Part shown: positions 36,043-45,500 of the stretch, piece after piece | Layout: every line of letters starts with the position of its first letter | Numbering within the stretch: the first letter of the stretch is position 1 | NCBI RefSeq assembly: GCF_014195635.1 | Contig: NZ_JACICC010000001.1 | Location: 1 to 64,000 of the forward strand | Length of the DNA stretch: 64,000 nt | Direction of reading: 5' to 3' | Source of the DNA: Pseudochelatococcus contaminans | GTDB taxonomy: Bacteria > Pseudomonadota > Alphaproteobacteria > Rhizobiales > Beijerinckiaceae | Notes under the pieces: generated by a model | The model's input: only the letters and a program-made list of their open reading frames with translations | What the model was told of the DNA's origin: nothing | Databases searched by the model: none | Program-made: the position numbers and the translations under genes

Positions 36043-37200
36043 TCAGGGTTCGGGCTTCAGCGGAGTGGAAGCCACGAAAGGAGAAAAAGCGCCACCCGTG
36101 AGCACATCGGCGATGCGCCGGGCGGCATGGCCATCTCCATACGGATTGATGCAGCGTGCAAAGGAAGCGTGTCTTTGCGCGTCGTCAAGCAGACGCGCCA
36201 CCGCTGAAACAATCCTCTCACTGTGTGTACCGACAAGCTGCACGGCCCCGGCGGCGACTGCTTCGGGACGCTCGGTCACATCGCGCATCACCAGAACCGG
36301 CTTGCCGAGAGAAGGAGCTTCCTCCTGCACGCCGCCGGAATCCGTCAGCACGATATGCGCCCGTCCCATCAGATACACGAACGGGAGATATTCCAACGGG
36401 GCGATGAGATGGATATTCGGCTTGCCCGCGAGCGCTTCGCGCACCGTCACGTTAACGTTGGGATTGAGGTGGACGGGATAAACGATTTCAATATCCGGCC
36501 GTTCCGCCAGCCGCGCAAGCGCATCGCAAATGTTGCGGAAGCCATCGCCGAAACTCTCACGCCGATGGCCGGTAACGAGCACCAGCCGGCGGGTCGGATC
36601 AATAAATGAAAACTGCTCATCGAGCTGCCTGCGCAGCGCGTCATCCGAGCCAATACGTTCCGTCATCGCGAAAAGAGCGTCGATAACGGTATTGCCAGTG
36701 ACGAAAATTGTGCCACCCAGTTGCTCTGCAAGCAGCATATCCCGGCTGCGACGCGTCGGCGCGAAAAGCAGATCCGCAACCACGTCGATCACCCGGCGGT
36801 TCATTTCCTCCGGCCATGGGTGCTTCATGTCGTGTGTGCGCAGACCCGCTTCGACATGGCCGATCCGGATACCCTCATGAAACGCCGCCAACGCCGACGC
36901 CATGGCGGTGGTGGTGTCGCCATGCACGAGGACGACATCGGGCTTCGTTTCCGCCAGAACAGGTTTCAGAGCGGAAATGACACGCACCGTGATGTCGTTC
37001 AGGGTCTGATTGGGGGCCATGATCGCCAGATCGTGATCGGGGCGGATGTCGAACAGAGACAGCACCTGATCCAGCATCGTCCGATGTTGCCCGGTCGAGC
37101 AGGTGACGACCTCGACTCCCGGACGAGTCGCCAGCTCCCGGATAACCGGAGCGATCTTGATGGCTTCTGGCCGAGTGCCGATAACGGCAAGAACACGCAT
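36043..37200 (-). CDS. wecB: UDP-N-acetylglucosamine 2-epimerase (non-hydrolysing)
   Basis: A 385-aa enzyme that interconverts UDP-GlcNAc and UDP-ManNAc in the cytoplasm. Family motifs: VIGTRPEAIKIAPVI at the start, VLVHGDTTTAMASALAAF, GHVEAGLRTHDMKHPWPEEMNRR, TGNTVIDAL, VTGHRRESFGDGF, and the C-terminal VLTDSGGVQEEAPSLGKPVLVMRDVTERPEA. ATG at 37200 has GGAGG five bases upstream. It is the first gene of the minus-strand operon wecB, bcsB-like, nfrB-like, and TIM-barrel protein, so it probably supplies UDP-ManNAc for the polymer made by that synthase. Direct repeats lie upstream in the promoter region. Confidence 0.95.
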   Translation of the reverse strand: MRVLAVIGTRPEAIKIAPVIRELATRPGVEVVTCSTGQHRTMLDQVLSLFDIRPDHDLAIMAPNQTLNDITVRVISALKPVLAETKPDVVLVHGDTTTAMASALAAFHEGIRIGHVEAGLRTHDMKHPWPEEMNRRVIDVVADLLFAPTRRSRDMLLAEQLGGTIFVTGNTVIDALFAMTERIGSDDALRRQLDEQFSFIDPTRRLVLVTGHRRESFGDGFRNICDALARLAERPDIEIVYPVHLNPNVNVTVREALAGKPNIHLIAPLEYLPFVYLMGRAHIVLTDSGGVQEEAPSLGKPVLVMRDVTERPEAVAAGAVQLVGTHSERIVSAVARLLDDAQRHASFARCINPYGDGHAARRIADVLTGGAFSPFVASTPLKPEP

Positions 37201-37560
37201 CACGACCTCCCTGACCCTGCTTCGCAATGGGCAACGTGACTCTGAAGCCACCGCACAGCACGCGAGTAGCTGGTATACTACGAATTAACTCATATTCATT
37301 GATTAACACATAAAATTTATGATTAATATTCATAGATGAACAGCGCGTGAATCTTCGTTTCCTGTCATTATAGAATTACAACTTGCGCCGGCAAATTTTT
37401 TTTCAGAGGCCGGATCAAGTGACGCGCCCGGATCGACGTCGCAGGAAAACGACATGCAGGAAAACAACGTGGCAGGAAAACTGCACATCGCCGGCCCATC
37501 ATGCTGCCTGTGAACGGTGTCGTGGAAAACAAGCCCAGGCAACAATGCTTGTCTGGCGAA
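37201..37560. other. Promoter region of the wecB-nfrB polysaccharide operon
   Basis: A 360-bp gap between the ogt stop and the wecB start. The part from 37260 to 37345 is AT-rich and holds the repeats listed separately. The part from 37345 to 37560 contains no gene I can support. Confidence 0.55.
37293..37341. repeat. Direct repeats and near-palindrome upstream of wecB
   Basis: The 15-mer TATTCATTGATTAAC (37293-37307) recurs as TATTCATAGATGAAC (37327-37341) with two changes, 34 bp apart. Between them 37302-37326 is a near-palindrome with arms CATAAA and TTTATG. A looser third copy ending GAATTAAC lies at about 37273-37287. Spaced repeats about 90-130 bp upstream of wecB look like binding sites for a transcription factor. 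Confidence 0.5.
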
Positions 37561-38064
37561 TCACGCCTCCAGCGGGGCGAGAAGATCGGCTTCGCTTTCC
37601 AGCGTCAGAAGCCATTTCTTGGTGTCGATGCCGCCGCCAAAGCCGGTCAGTGCCCCGCTGGCGCCGATGACGCGATGGCAGGGCACGACGATCGGCAGCG
37701 GATTGAGGCCGTTCGCCGCGCCCACCGCCCGGCTGGCCGAGGGCTTGCCGATGCGCTGGGCAACCGCGCCATAGCTCGCCGTTTCACCCCATGGTATGCG
37801 TGACAACTCCCGCCAAACGGACAGTTGAAACGGTGTACCCTTCGGCGCAAGGGGCAGATCGAAGATGCGCAGTTCCCGGTTGAAATACGCCTGCAACTGG
37901 TCCCGCGCCACCGCGAAGGCCAGATCGTCGCGCTGCCAGTCCTCCGACGGCCGGACGGAGCCTTTGCCGCGCGGGAAGCCAATGCGCGACAGGCGCTCGC
38001 CGTCTCCAGCCAGAAGCAGGCTGCCGATGGGGCTGTCCAGATAAGTATAGAGCGTTTTGGTCAT
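37561..38064 (-). CDS. ogt: Methylated-DNA--[protein]-cysteine S-methyltransferase
   Basis: A 167-aa O6-alkylguanine alkyltransferase that removes alkyl groups from guanine to its own cysteine. The active site is Cys129 in IVVPCHRVIGASG. Other family features are FQLSVWRELSRIPWGETASYGAVAQRIGKPSASRAVGAANG (helix-turn-helix and Arg finger, split for description) and the C-terminal GFGGGIDTKKWLL. ATG at 38064 matches the family start MTKTLYTYLDSPIG. It is divergent from the ada-like gene with 138 bp between starts, so both probably share a regulated promoter region. Confidence 0.94.
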   Translation of the reverse strand: MTKTLYTYLDSPIGSLLLAGDGERLSRIGFPRGKGSVRPSEDWQRDDLAFAVARDQLQAYFNRELRIFDLPLAPKGTPFQLSVWRELSRIPWGETASYGAVAQRIGKPSASRAVGAANGLNPLPIVVPCHRVIGASGALTGFGGGIDTKKWLLTLESEADLLAPLEA

Positions 38065-38202
38065 GAAAGTGCATTCTTGATGTTGTGTTCGCAGAACGGT
38101 GACGCAAAACGCCGACTGCCGCCAGCCGGATTCGGACTCCGTTGTTTCCAATGCGGCGCTGGCAGATGGAAAAGCACGGCAGAACGGATGTAAACTGGCC
38201 GC

Positions 38203-38823
38203 ATGACACTGAACGATATTTTCTGCGAACGCGCATGGCGCACCCGCGACCCCGCCGCCGACGGGCTGTTCTTCGTCGGCGTGCATACGACGGGTATCTA
38301 CTGCCGGCCCATCTGCCCGGTGCGCCATCCGTATCGCCACAACATCACGTTTCTGCCCAGCGCGGCGGCTGCCGAAGCGGCCGGGTTCCGACCGTGCCTT
38401 CGCTGCCGCCCGGAGAGCGCTCCCTTCAGCCCCGCCTGGAAGGGTAGCCTCATCACCGTGGAGCGCGCCGTGCGCCTCATTGTGGAGGATCGCGCGCTTG
38501 ATGATGGCGGTCATGTCGCCGGCCTGGCAGAGCGCCTCGGCATGGGTGAGCGTCATCTGCTGCGGCTGTTTCGCAAGCATCTCGACGCAACGCCGACGCA
38601 AGTGGCAAAGACCGCGCGCGTGCAAAGGGCAAAGAGACTCATCAGCGACACGGACCTGCCGATGATGGAAATCGCCCTCAGATCGGGCTTCGGCAGTCTG
38701 CGCCGGTTCAATGCCGTATTCAGCGAGGTTTATCGCATGCCGCCTTCCGCAATTCGCCGCATGCCGCTGCGTTTGACAAGAGGCGCGGCAATTCTCGCAG
38801 CGCATGACGGAACCGCGCCATGA
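38203..38823 (+). CDS. Ada-like regulator: Ada metal-binding domain plus AraC helix-turn-helix
   Basis: A 206-aa protein equal to the N-terminal half of E. coli Ada. The zinc site is Cys34, Cys38, Cys65 and Cys68 (GIYCRPICPVR and FRPCLRCRPE). In Ada the first of these accepts a methyl group from methylphosphotriesters and so senses damage. Residues about 85-190 are an AraC-type DNA-binding domain (GHVAGLAERLGMGERHLLRLF, then DLPMMEIALRSGFGSLRRFNAVF). The O6-methylguanine domain of Ada is absent; its activity is supplied by the divergent ogt. The stop overlaps the alkA start by 4 nt (ATGA). Confidence 0.92.
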   Translation: MTLNDIFCERAWRTRDPAADGLFFVGVHTTGIYCRPICPVRHPYRHNITFLPSAAAAEAAGFRPCLRCRPESAPFSPAWKGSLITVERAVRLIVEDRALDDGGHVAGLAERLGMGERHLLRLFRKHLDATPTQVAKTARVQRAKRLISDTDLPMMEIALRSGFGSLRRFNAVFSEVYRMPPSAIRRMPLRLTRGAAILAAHDGTAP

Positions 38824-39485
38824 CGCGCACCGCCCCCTCCCCTGCGATTCAGGTGCTGCGTTCCAGCGCCGATATCGCAGAGGGCATGCGCGCCCTTGTC
38901 ATCATCGACCCGGCCTGGGAAGGCGTTATCGCCCGCACCGGCATACCGAATCTCCGCCGATGGCCGGATGGCTTCCCCGGACTGGTGGCGATCATTATCG
39001 GCCAGCAGGTTTCCGTGGCCAGCGCGCGGGCCATTCAGCAGCGCACTCTTACGGTTCTGGGCGAGATAACCGCCACGCGCCTGATCAACGCAAGCGACGA
39101 AGAACTACGCCAATGCGGCCTTTCCCGCCCCAAGCAGCGGACATTACGAGCCGTGGCAGAAGCAGTGGCGGACGCCCGCCTCGACCTTGCGGCGCTTGCG
39201 CGCATGGATGCCGATGCCGTGCGCGACGCACTCACCGCCATTCACGGCATCGGCCCATGGACGGCGGATATCTATAGCCTGATGTGCCTTGGCCATGCGG
39301 ACAGCTTCGCAGCCGGAGATCTGGCCTTGCAAGAAGCCGCGCGCCATGCCTTCGGCATGTCAGAGCGCCCCGGAGCGCGCAGCCTGCATGCCCTCGCCGA
39401 ACAATGGCGACCATGGCGCGGCGTGGCGGCGCACCTGCTGTGGGCCAGCTATGCCATCCTGAAAGGACGAGAGGGTATCGCATGA
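38820..39485 (+). CDS. alkA: DNA-3-methyladenine glycosylase II
   Basis: A 221-aa base-excision glycosylase of the helix-hairpin-helix superfamily that removes alkylated bases such as 3-methyladenine. The HhH motif is LTAIHGIGPWTADIYSLM (about 138-155), followed by the catalytic Asp167 in FAAGDLALQ. An earlier IIIGQQVSVASARAI helix is typical. It lacks the N-terminal TBP-like domain of E. coli AlkA, so it is the shorter type. Its ATG overlaps the ada-like stop by 4 nt, so translation is coupled. Together with ogt it forms an alkylation-repair locus. Confidence 0.92.
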   Translation: MTRTAPSPAIQVLRSSADIAEGMRALVIIDPAWEGVIARTGIPNLRRWPDGFPGLVAIIIGQQVSVASARAIQQRTLTVLGEITATRLINASDEELRQCGLSRPKQRTLRAVAEAVADARLDLAALARMDADAVRDALTAIHGIGPWTADIYSLMCLGHADSFAAGDLALQEAARHAFGMSERPGARSLHALAEQWRPWRGVAAHLLWASYAILKGREGIA

Positions 39486-39597
39486 AGACGCCAGCCCCGA
39501 ATGGATCATTTCAGGGATGCAACCAAAGCTTTATCATAAGCATTGTCACCCGTGACGAAATCGCCTCCTGACCGGATGGCGCAAACGAGGATACGAC

Positions 39598-40134
39598 ATG
39601 CGGATAAGGGAAGCCACCGAAGCGGACGCCGGAGCGCTCACCAGGATTCTGAACGACGCCATCACTGACGATGCTGCGATCGGCAAGGACAGGATCGTCG
39701 ACAAGGACGAGCGCATTGCGTGGATCGCCGAAAGGCATGAAAGCGGCTTTCCGGTTCTGGTTGCAGTCTCGGATGACGCACCGGATGCAATAGGAGATGA
39801 GGAAAAGGTCGTGGGCTTTGCCTCCTACGGCAGTTGGCGCGAGGGCAACGGCTATCGCCGCACGGTTGAGCTGTCGATATACGTCCATGCCGATCATCAA
39901 GGCGAGGGTATTGGCTCCACGCTACTCGAAAGCCTGATCGAATCAGCGCGCCGGCAAAAACGCCACGTGATGATTGCCGCCATCGAATCCGAAAACGAGG
40001 CATCCATCGAGTTGCACCGCACTTTCGGCTTCGAGCTGTCGGGGCAATTTCGCGAAGTGGGAACGAAGCGCGGTGAATGGCTCAACCTGTCAATCATGCA
40101 GTTGCTTCTCGATGAAGAGCAGGACGATCAATAG
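39598..40134 (+). CDS. GNAT family N-acetyltransferase (Pat/MnaT-like)
   Basis: A 178-aa acetyltransferase. The MRIREATEADAGALTRILNDAI start, VVGFASYGSWREGNGYRRTVELSIYVH strand pattern, the acetyl-CoA loop HQGEGIGSTLLESLI and the ENEASIELHRTFGFELSG region are typical of phosphinothricin- and methionine-sulfoximine-type N-acetyltransferases. The acceptor is not proven; amino acids such as methionine are known substrates of relatives. GAGG lies seven bases before ATG at 39598. It stands alone, 112 bp after alkA on the same strand. Confidence 0.86.
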   Translation: MRIREATEADAGALTRILNDAITDDAAIGKDRIVDKDERIAWIAERHESGFPVLVAVSDDAPDAIGDEEKVVGFASYGSWREGNGYRRTVELSIYVHADHQGEGIGSTLLESLIESARRQKRHVMIAAIESENEASIELHRTFGFELSGQFREVGTKRGEWLNLSIMQLLLDEEQDDQ

Positions 40135-40323
40135 GCCAGCTCGAAGCCGGCTCACACCGGCTCCGATCCATCAATCGGTCACCGGATGCCGCAACAGCCA
40201 CCTCGGATATGGCGTCATTGCCGGCGGCCTCCTGAGGTTTGTTCGGCGTTATCAATATGGCCCTGTTGCCCTGCCAGCGAGCGTGCTCTAGATGTGGCCG
40301 GCAAAACATCAGGGGGGGCAGGC

Positions 40324-40644
40324 ATGAAGCGCGTTGCGGCAGAGTGGACAGACATCGTGCTGGTGTGCCGTAAATGTGCGAAGAAGCTGAAAGGTGGGTT
40401 CGGCCCTGACGGGGACGACAATCTCATCAAAGCATTGCGTGCCGAAGCCGCCCGAGATGGCGGGCGCGCGGGAAAGCCGAAAAGACGCGGAACGCGCATC
40501 GCCGTACTCGAGGCCGATTGCCTAGACATCTGCCCGAAGAACGCGGCCATCGTTATCAACGCGCGCAAACCAGACGTGTGGCGTGTCGTTCCCTCCGGCG
40601 CTGACACCGCACAGGTGCTGTCCCAGCTCGAAATCAAAACGTAA
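40324..40644 (+). CDS. Small Cys-containing protein, possible (2Fe-2S) ferredoxin-type fold
   Basis: A 106-aa protein. It has four Cys in two pairs: VCRKCAKKLKGGFG near the N-terminus and DCLDICPKNAAIVINA later. The pattern resembles the thioredoxin-like (2Fe-2S) ferredoxin domain of rhizobial proteins of this size. Cofactor binding is inferred only from cysteine placement. Basic residues fill the middle (GGRAGKPKRRGTR). ATG at 40324 follows a run of G that can act as a ribosome site. No partner is obvious; it lies between the GNAT gene and the D,D-carboxypeptidase gene. Confidence 0.68.
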   Translation: MKRVAAEWTDIVLVCRKCAKKLKGGFGPDGDDNLIKALRAEAARDGGRAGKPKRRGTRIAVLEADCLDICPKNAAIVINARKPDVWRVVPSGADTAQVLSQLEIKT

Positions 40645-40971
40645 ACCGGGCGCGTGGAAAAACGCTCCCTCAAGAGCGCGCGAAACCGATAAGCGCAGGC
40701 TTTCGATCGTTAGCCATCGCCCGGACATTGTGTTTCAATCGACAGGAAAATCCGATACTGACAATTGAAAGTGACCTGCCCGGTCGCCGCAAGACATTAT
40801 TACGCTCAATTTGATTGCCAGATTTCATCGAGAACAGTCGCACTTTATATATAGCCCGAATGCACTGGCTGATTCCGCTCATCGGTTTGTCGCCCGCCTC
40901 GTATTATTGAGGCTACTCGGCAGCAGATAAGCTATGAACGCTCGCACCACGGCCGTTACAGGATACTGACA
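40645..40971. other. Intergenic region upstream of the D,D-carboxypeptidase gene
   Basis: A 327-bp gap on the plus-strand side of the carboxypeptidase gene. An AT-rich patch at about 40845-40856 (TTTATATATAGC) could be a -10 element but I found no matching -35. No gene is supported. Confidence 0.35.
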
Positions 40972-42012
40972 ATGCCGACCCGCGCCTTTCTCCTGGCCCT
41001 TCTTTTGATCATTCCATTATCTGCACGCGCAACGCCGTCGCTGCTGGTGGATGCCGGGAGTTATGAGGTGTTACATGCGGAAGATGCCGGCCACGCCTGG
41101 TATCCTGCCTCCGTCACCAAGCTGATGACCGCCTTCGTAGCATTCGAGACGCTGCGGGCCGGGCAAATTACACTTGAAACCGACATCGTGTTTTCCAAGA
41201 ACGCATTGGCGCAGGAGTCCGTCGAATCGAAGTTGACGCCCGGCAGCATCATGTCGCTGGAGGATGCGCTCTATGCAATGTTGGGCGTTTCCGCCAACGA
41301 TGCCGCCGTGGCGATTGCCGAAAACATTGCCGGTAGCGAGGCAAAATTTGTCGAACGGATGAACGAAACGGCGCGGCGTCTTCAGATGACGGGTACGCAT
41401 TTCGTCAATCCGGAAGGGCTTTTCCACAGAGACCATGTTTCGACGGCCCGTGATCTGGCGCTTCTTGCCATAGCAATCGACCGATCCTTCCCGGAATACC
41501 TGCCCTTTTTCGGGCTCTCCGAGGTGCAGATCAACAATGTCAAATTGGAATCGCGCAATCTTCTACTCACGCACTATGCCGGCGCCATCGGACTGAAAAC
41601 GGGATTTGTGTGTGCCTCGGGCCGCAATCTCGTCAGCCTCGCAGAGCGCGACGGCAGAAGGCTGGTGGCTATCGTGCTGGGTGCGACAACCGACCGCGAA
41701 CGCAACGAACGCACCGCCCGGTTGTTGCAGTCCGGTTTCGAGGGCGACAAGCGCGGTAACGGCCTCAAACTGGCCGACCTGCCGAACGACCCATCATCCA
41801 GGCCCGAAGACATGCGCATGAAACTATGCAGCCCCAAAGCCGCCGCCTACGAGCAAGAGCAAGTCAAGCGCTATCCAATGGGCCTGCCCGGCCATCCAAG
41901 CTACCTAAGCCCTGCAACTGCCCCAAAGCGTCACGTCATCCGCACACGCGCCGCCCCACCCGTCACAGCAACCACAATTCCCCAACCACCGCCCCGACCC
42001 GTTACGTTTTAA
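40972..42012 (+). CDS. D-alanyl-D-alanine carboxypeptidase
   Basis: A 346-aa low-molecular-weight penicillin-binding protein of the S11 family that trims the terminal D-Ala of peptidoglycan pentapeptides. A signal peptide (MPTRAFLLALLLIIPLSARA) leads to the catalytic domain with SxxK (SVTK, Ser47), SxN (SAN, near residue 107) and KTG (GLKTGFVCASG). The C-terminal part is basic and Pro-rich (RAAPPVTATTIPQPPPRP), unlike the PBP5 beta-domain and membrane anchor, so it is probably periplasmic and soluble or wall-associated. It is the last gene before the AT-rich region. Confidence 0.92.
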   Translation: MPTRAFLLALLLIIPLSARATPSLLVDAGSYEVLHAEDAGHAWYPASVTKLMTAFVAFETLRAGQITLETDIVFSKNALAQESVESKLTPGSIMSLEDALYAMLGVSANDAAVAIAENIAGSEAKFVERMNETARRLQMTGTHFVNPEGLFHRDHVSTARDLALLAIAIDRSFPEYLPFFGLSEVQINNVKLESRNLLLTHYAGAIGLKTGFVCASGRNLVSLAERDGRRLVAIVLGATTDRERNERTARLLQSGFEGDKRGNGLKLADLPNDPSSRPEDMRMKLCSPKAAAYEQEQVKRYPMGLPGHPSYLSPATAPKRHVIRTRAAPPVTATTIPQPPPRPVTF

Positions 42013-42524
42013 GACTCGCCTCTCAGCAAATAAAAAACGCAACAATATATGGAATTACAGTACGGCACACTGCCGAAATATACATAATTATAAATTAATA
42101 AACACTAATTCGAATGATCAATTCTTATTATAAACTTCTATTTATTTCCAATCAATTTACGCACTGAAATCCAGAGCAACATATTACAGACTATAAACTA
42201 TTCTATACACATCAAGGGATATCCTGATAAAAATTTCACATCTGCCACTAAAGATTGCAAATTAAGCCATAAATGACACAATATCCAAATTTTATGGGCA
42301 AATATGCCATTTTTGCCAATTATGTCGTGATTTCACATGGAATATATGGCATGCCTCCGTCAAATCGGTTGGAGACAGGCGCGGGATTTAAGCCATGCAC
42401 ATCAGGTTGGCAATGACGGGGTTCAGCTCCCCCACTCACGTTGTGTGCTCCAATACGTTTTCGTCAAACGATTACAACATCGTTTCATTTCCCCTTCCGA
42501 CCCACTGAACGATTGTTCGACATC
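42013..42524. other. AT-rich intergenic region preceding the glycosyltransferase gene
   Basis: A 512-bp gap that is the most AT-rich stretch of the window. The inverted repeat GGCAAA...TTTGCC at about 42297-42317 (6-bp arms, 9-nt loop) is the only symmetric element I noticed. No tRNA, coding frame or confident promoter is visible. The composition suggests foreign DNA or a silencing-prone promoter region. Confidence 0.5.
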
Positions 42525-45500
42525 ATGCACTCACTGACGCAATCTTCTTTCCTGCATCCGCAACATATTCCGACGTCAGCGTGGCTGGAGCATGCGCCGT
42601 TCGCATTCTGGCTCATGGAAACGCTACGTCCGCAATTGCTGGTCGAACTTGGCACGCACACCGGCTTTTCCTATTTCTCATTTTGCCAGGCTGTACAACA
42701 ACTCCGGTTGCCGACCCGCTGCTATGCAGTTGATACGTGGGAAGGCGATGAGCATGCAGGGTTTTATGGCGAAGAGGTGTTTGCAACAGTCAATGCTATC
42801 AATGAAGAGCATTATAAAAGCTTCTCTCAGCTCATGAGGTCGCGCTTCGATCAAGCTTTACCTTATTTCCCGGATAATGAAATCGACTTGCTGCATATCG
42901 ATGGTCGCCACGGCTATGACGATGTTCTCGAGGATTTTACAACCTGGCAGCCGAAACTTTCAGACCGCGCCGTGGTTCTGTTTCACGACACAAACGTACG
43001 GGAGCGGGATTTCGGAGTATGGAAGCTATGGCGCGAGCTTTCCACACAGTATCCGTCTTTCGAGTTTTTCCACTGCCATGGGTTGGGCGTACTAGGCGTC
43101 GGCGCTGACCTTCCAGAAGGACTGCGCACCCTTTTCGCCAGCGGGCCTGAGGAGGCAGCGGCGGTTCGTGCCACATATTCCGCCCTTGGCTCGGCAGTGT
43201 CACGTAGCGCCCATAACAATCATTTGCACTCCGAACTCCATCGCATCGATCACCGCGCCAATCAATTACAGCATGAGGCCGAACATTTAAAAACGGCACT
43301 CGAACAGTCCCGCACCCACGGAGCGCAGCTGGAAAATGAGACCGCGCATCTGCGCGACATAATTGCTGAACAGCAGATTCAGATCGAAGCTGGCAACGAG
43401 TTGCGCCTCACCATTGCAGAGCGGGGGGCGGCAATCCTGACTTTAAGGAATGAGCTGACATCCGAACGAGAGGAGGCTGCCGCCAAACTCGTCACTATTC
43501 ATAGACAGTTGGAGCAGCAATCCGCAGTTTGTATAGCGCTGACAGAACGACTATCACTTATAGAAAGCAGCACGTTCTGGAGAGCAGGTGAACCTTTACG
43601 CAGGTCTCTGAGGTGGATACCCACAGGCATACGGCGCAACGCACGGCGCGCTGCCAAAGCAGCATGGTGGACAATAACGCCGCACCGCATGCCAGAACGA
43701 CTGCGTTTCCTGCGTGCTCGACGCGCAGTCCGAACGTCACTGGACGGTGATATAAAATTTTTGAGCGGTACCGTAACAAGTCATAATGAAAATGTGACAG
43801 ACGCAGCCTCCAACAATATAATTGTTTCTGGAAGCAGCAATTCATACAATGAGTGGATTGCAGCTCATGATAGCTTAACGGCATCAGATCGCTCGAAAAT
43901 ATTAGAAGATATTAGAAACCTTGAATATAAACCGTTCATTTCAATTGTAGTTCCAGCCTACAATACATCAGAATTAGCATTACGCTCGATGATAACATCT
44001 GTTCAATCGCAATTATACCCTTACTGGGAGTTATGTATAGCAGATGATGCGTCAAGTGTGCCTTATATAGAGAAGATGCTCAAGGAGTTTTCGTCGGCTG
44101 ATACTCGCATCAAATGGCTGAAACGTGAAAAAAATGGCCATATATGTGCAGCCAGTAACTCTGCACTCACTTTAGCAACTGGAGAATTTGTTGGTCTCTT
44201 AGATCATGATGATATTCTCTCGGAACGTGCTCTCTACGAAGTTGCTGTTGCACTTAATAAAAACCCTTCCGCCGATATTATTTATTCTGACGAGGATAAA
44301 ATAGATGAATTCGGCCGGCGTTACGATCCTTATTTCAAGCCCGACTTCAGTTATGATTTGCTATTAGGACACAATCTGATTAACCACTTTGGAGTTTATC
44401 GTCGGCGAATTATTGAAGAGATAGGCGGGTTTCGTGAAGGATACGAAGGCAGTCAAGATTATGACCTCGCTCTTCGTGCCGTGGAATATTCCGGGCCGGA
44501 CAAAGTATTGCATATTCCAGCGATTCTCTATCACTGGCGGCAAGAACGTGCGGGCTCGTCATTTTCTCAATCCCAACTTGACAAATGCGTATCAGCAGCA
44601 AGAAAAGCCGTCCAGGAAGCTCTTGACCGCACGAGCGCCACGGGACGAAACAATGGCAGAAAAGCAGTGGTGGAGGCCAATCCGTTCGTACCATCATGGA
44701 GTCGTGTGAAATGGGATACTCCAAGCCCTCCGCCGCTTGTAAGTATTATCATCCCTACCCGCGACCGTTCTGATCTGCTTGAAAATTGCGTTGAAGGGTT
44801 ACTTCATCAAACATCTTATACTCAATTTGAGATCTTGATTATAGATAACGATAGCGTAGAGCAGAGAACTCATGATTTACTGGAACGTTATCAGAAAAAT
44901 GACCGCATACAAATAATTCCAATAGGTGGAGAATTCAATTATTCCGCCTTGAACAATGCAGCTGCGAGGATGGCTAATGGAGAGATTTTGCTTCTGCTGA
45001 ATAATGATACACAAGTCATTCATTCGGACTGGCTATCGGAAATGGTCAGCCTCATCACACGCGATGACGTTGGAATAGTAGGAGCAAAGCTACTATATGC
45101 AGACGGGCGCGTACAGCATGCTGGTGTGAAGCTTGGAGCCGGTTCGTTTGAGGAAGGTCCTGGCGTTGCCGGCCATTTCGGCCATCTGCGTTCCAGGATG
45201 GATATTGGCTACTATGGACAATATGGGTTGACACGCGATCTCAGCGCCGTCACGGGCGCTTGCCTGGCAATCCGCAAATCGGTGTATGATGAGGTGGGTG
45301 GTCTTGATGAAGTCAACTTAAAAGTTGCTTTCAATGACGTAGACCTATGCCTGCGTGTTCGCGATGCCGGCTATCGCGTATTATGGACACCTTTCGTCGA
45401 ACTCTTCCACTTGGAATCTGTATCGCGTGGTTTAGATATAACGGAAGAGAAGCGCGCACGCTTTGCTCGGGAAGCAAGATGGATGCTCGAAAGATGGGGT

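Noticed and set aside
37561-38805. A long minus-strand frame extending ogt over the ada-like gene
   Set aside because: The upstream part is antisense to the certain ada-like gene; ogt starts at 38064 by family comparison.
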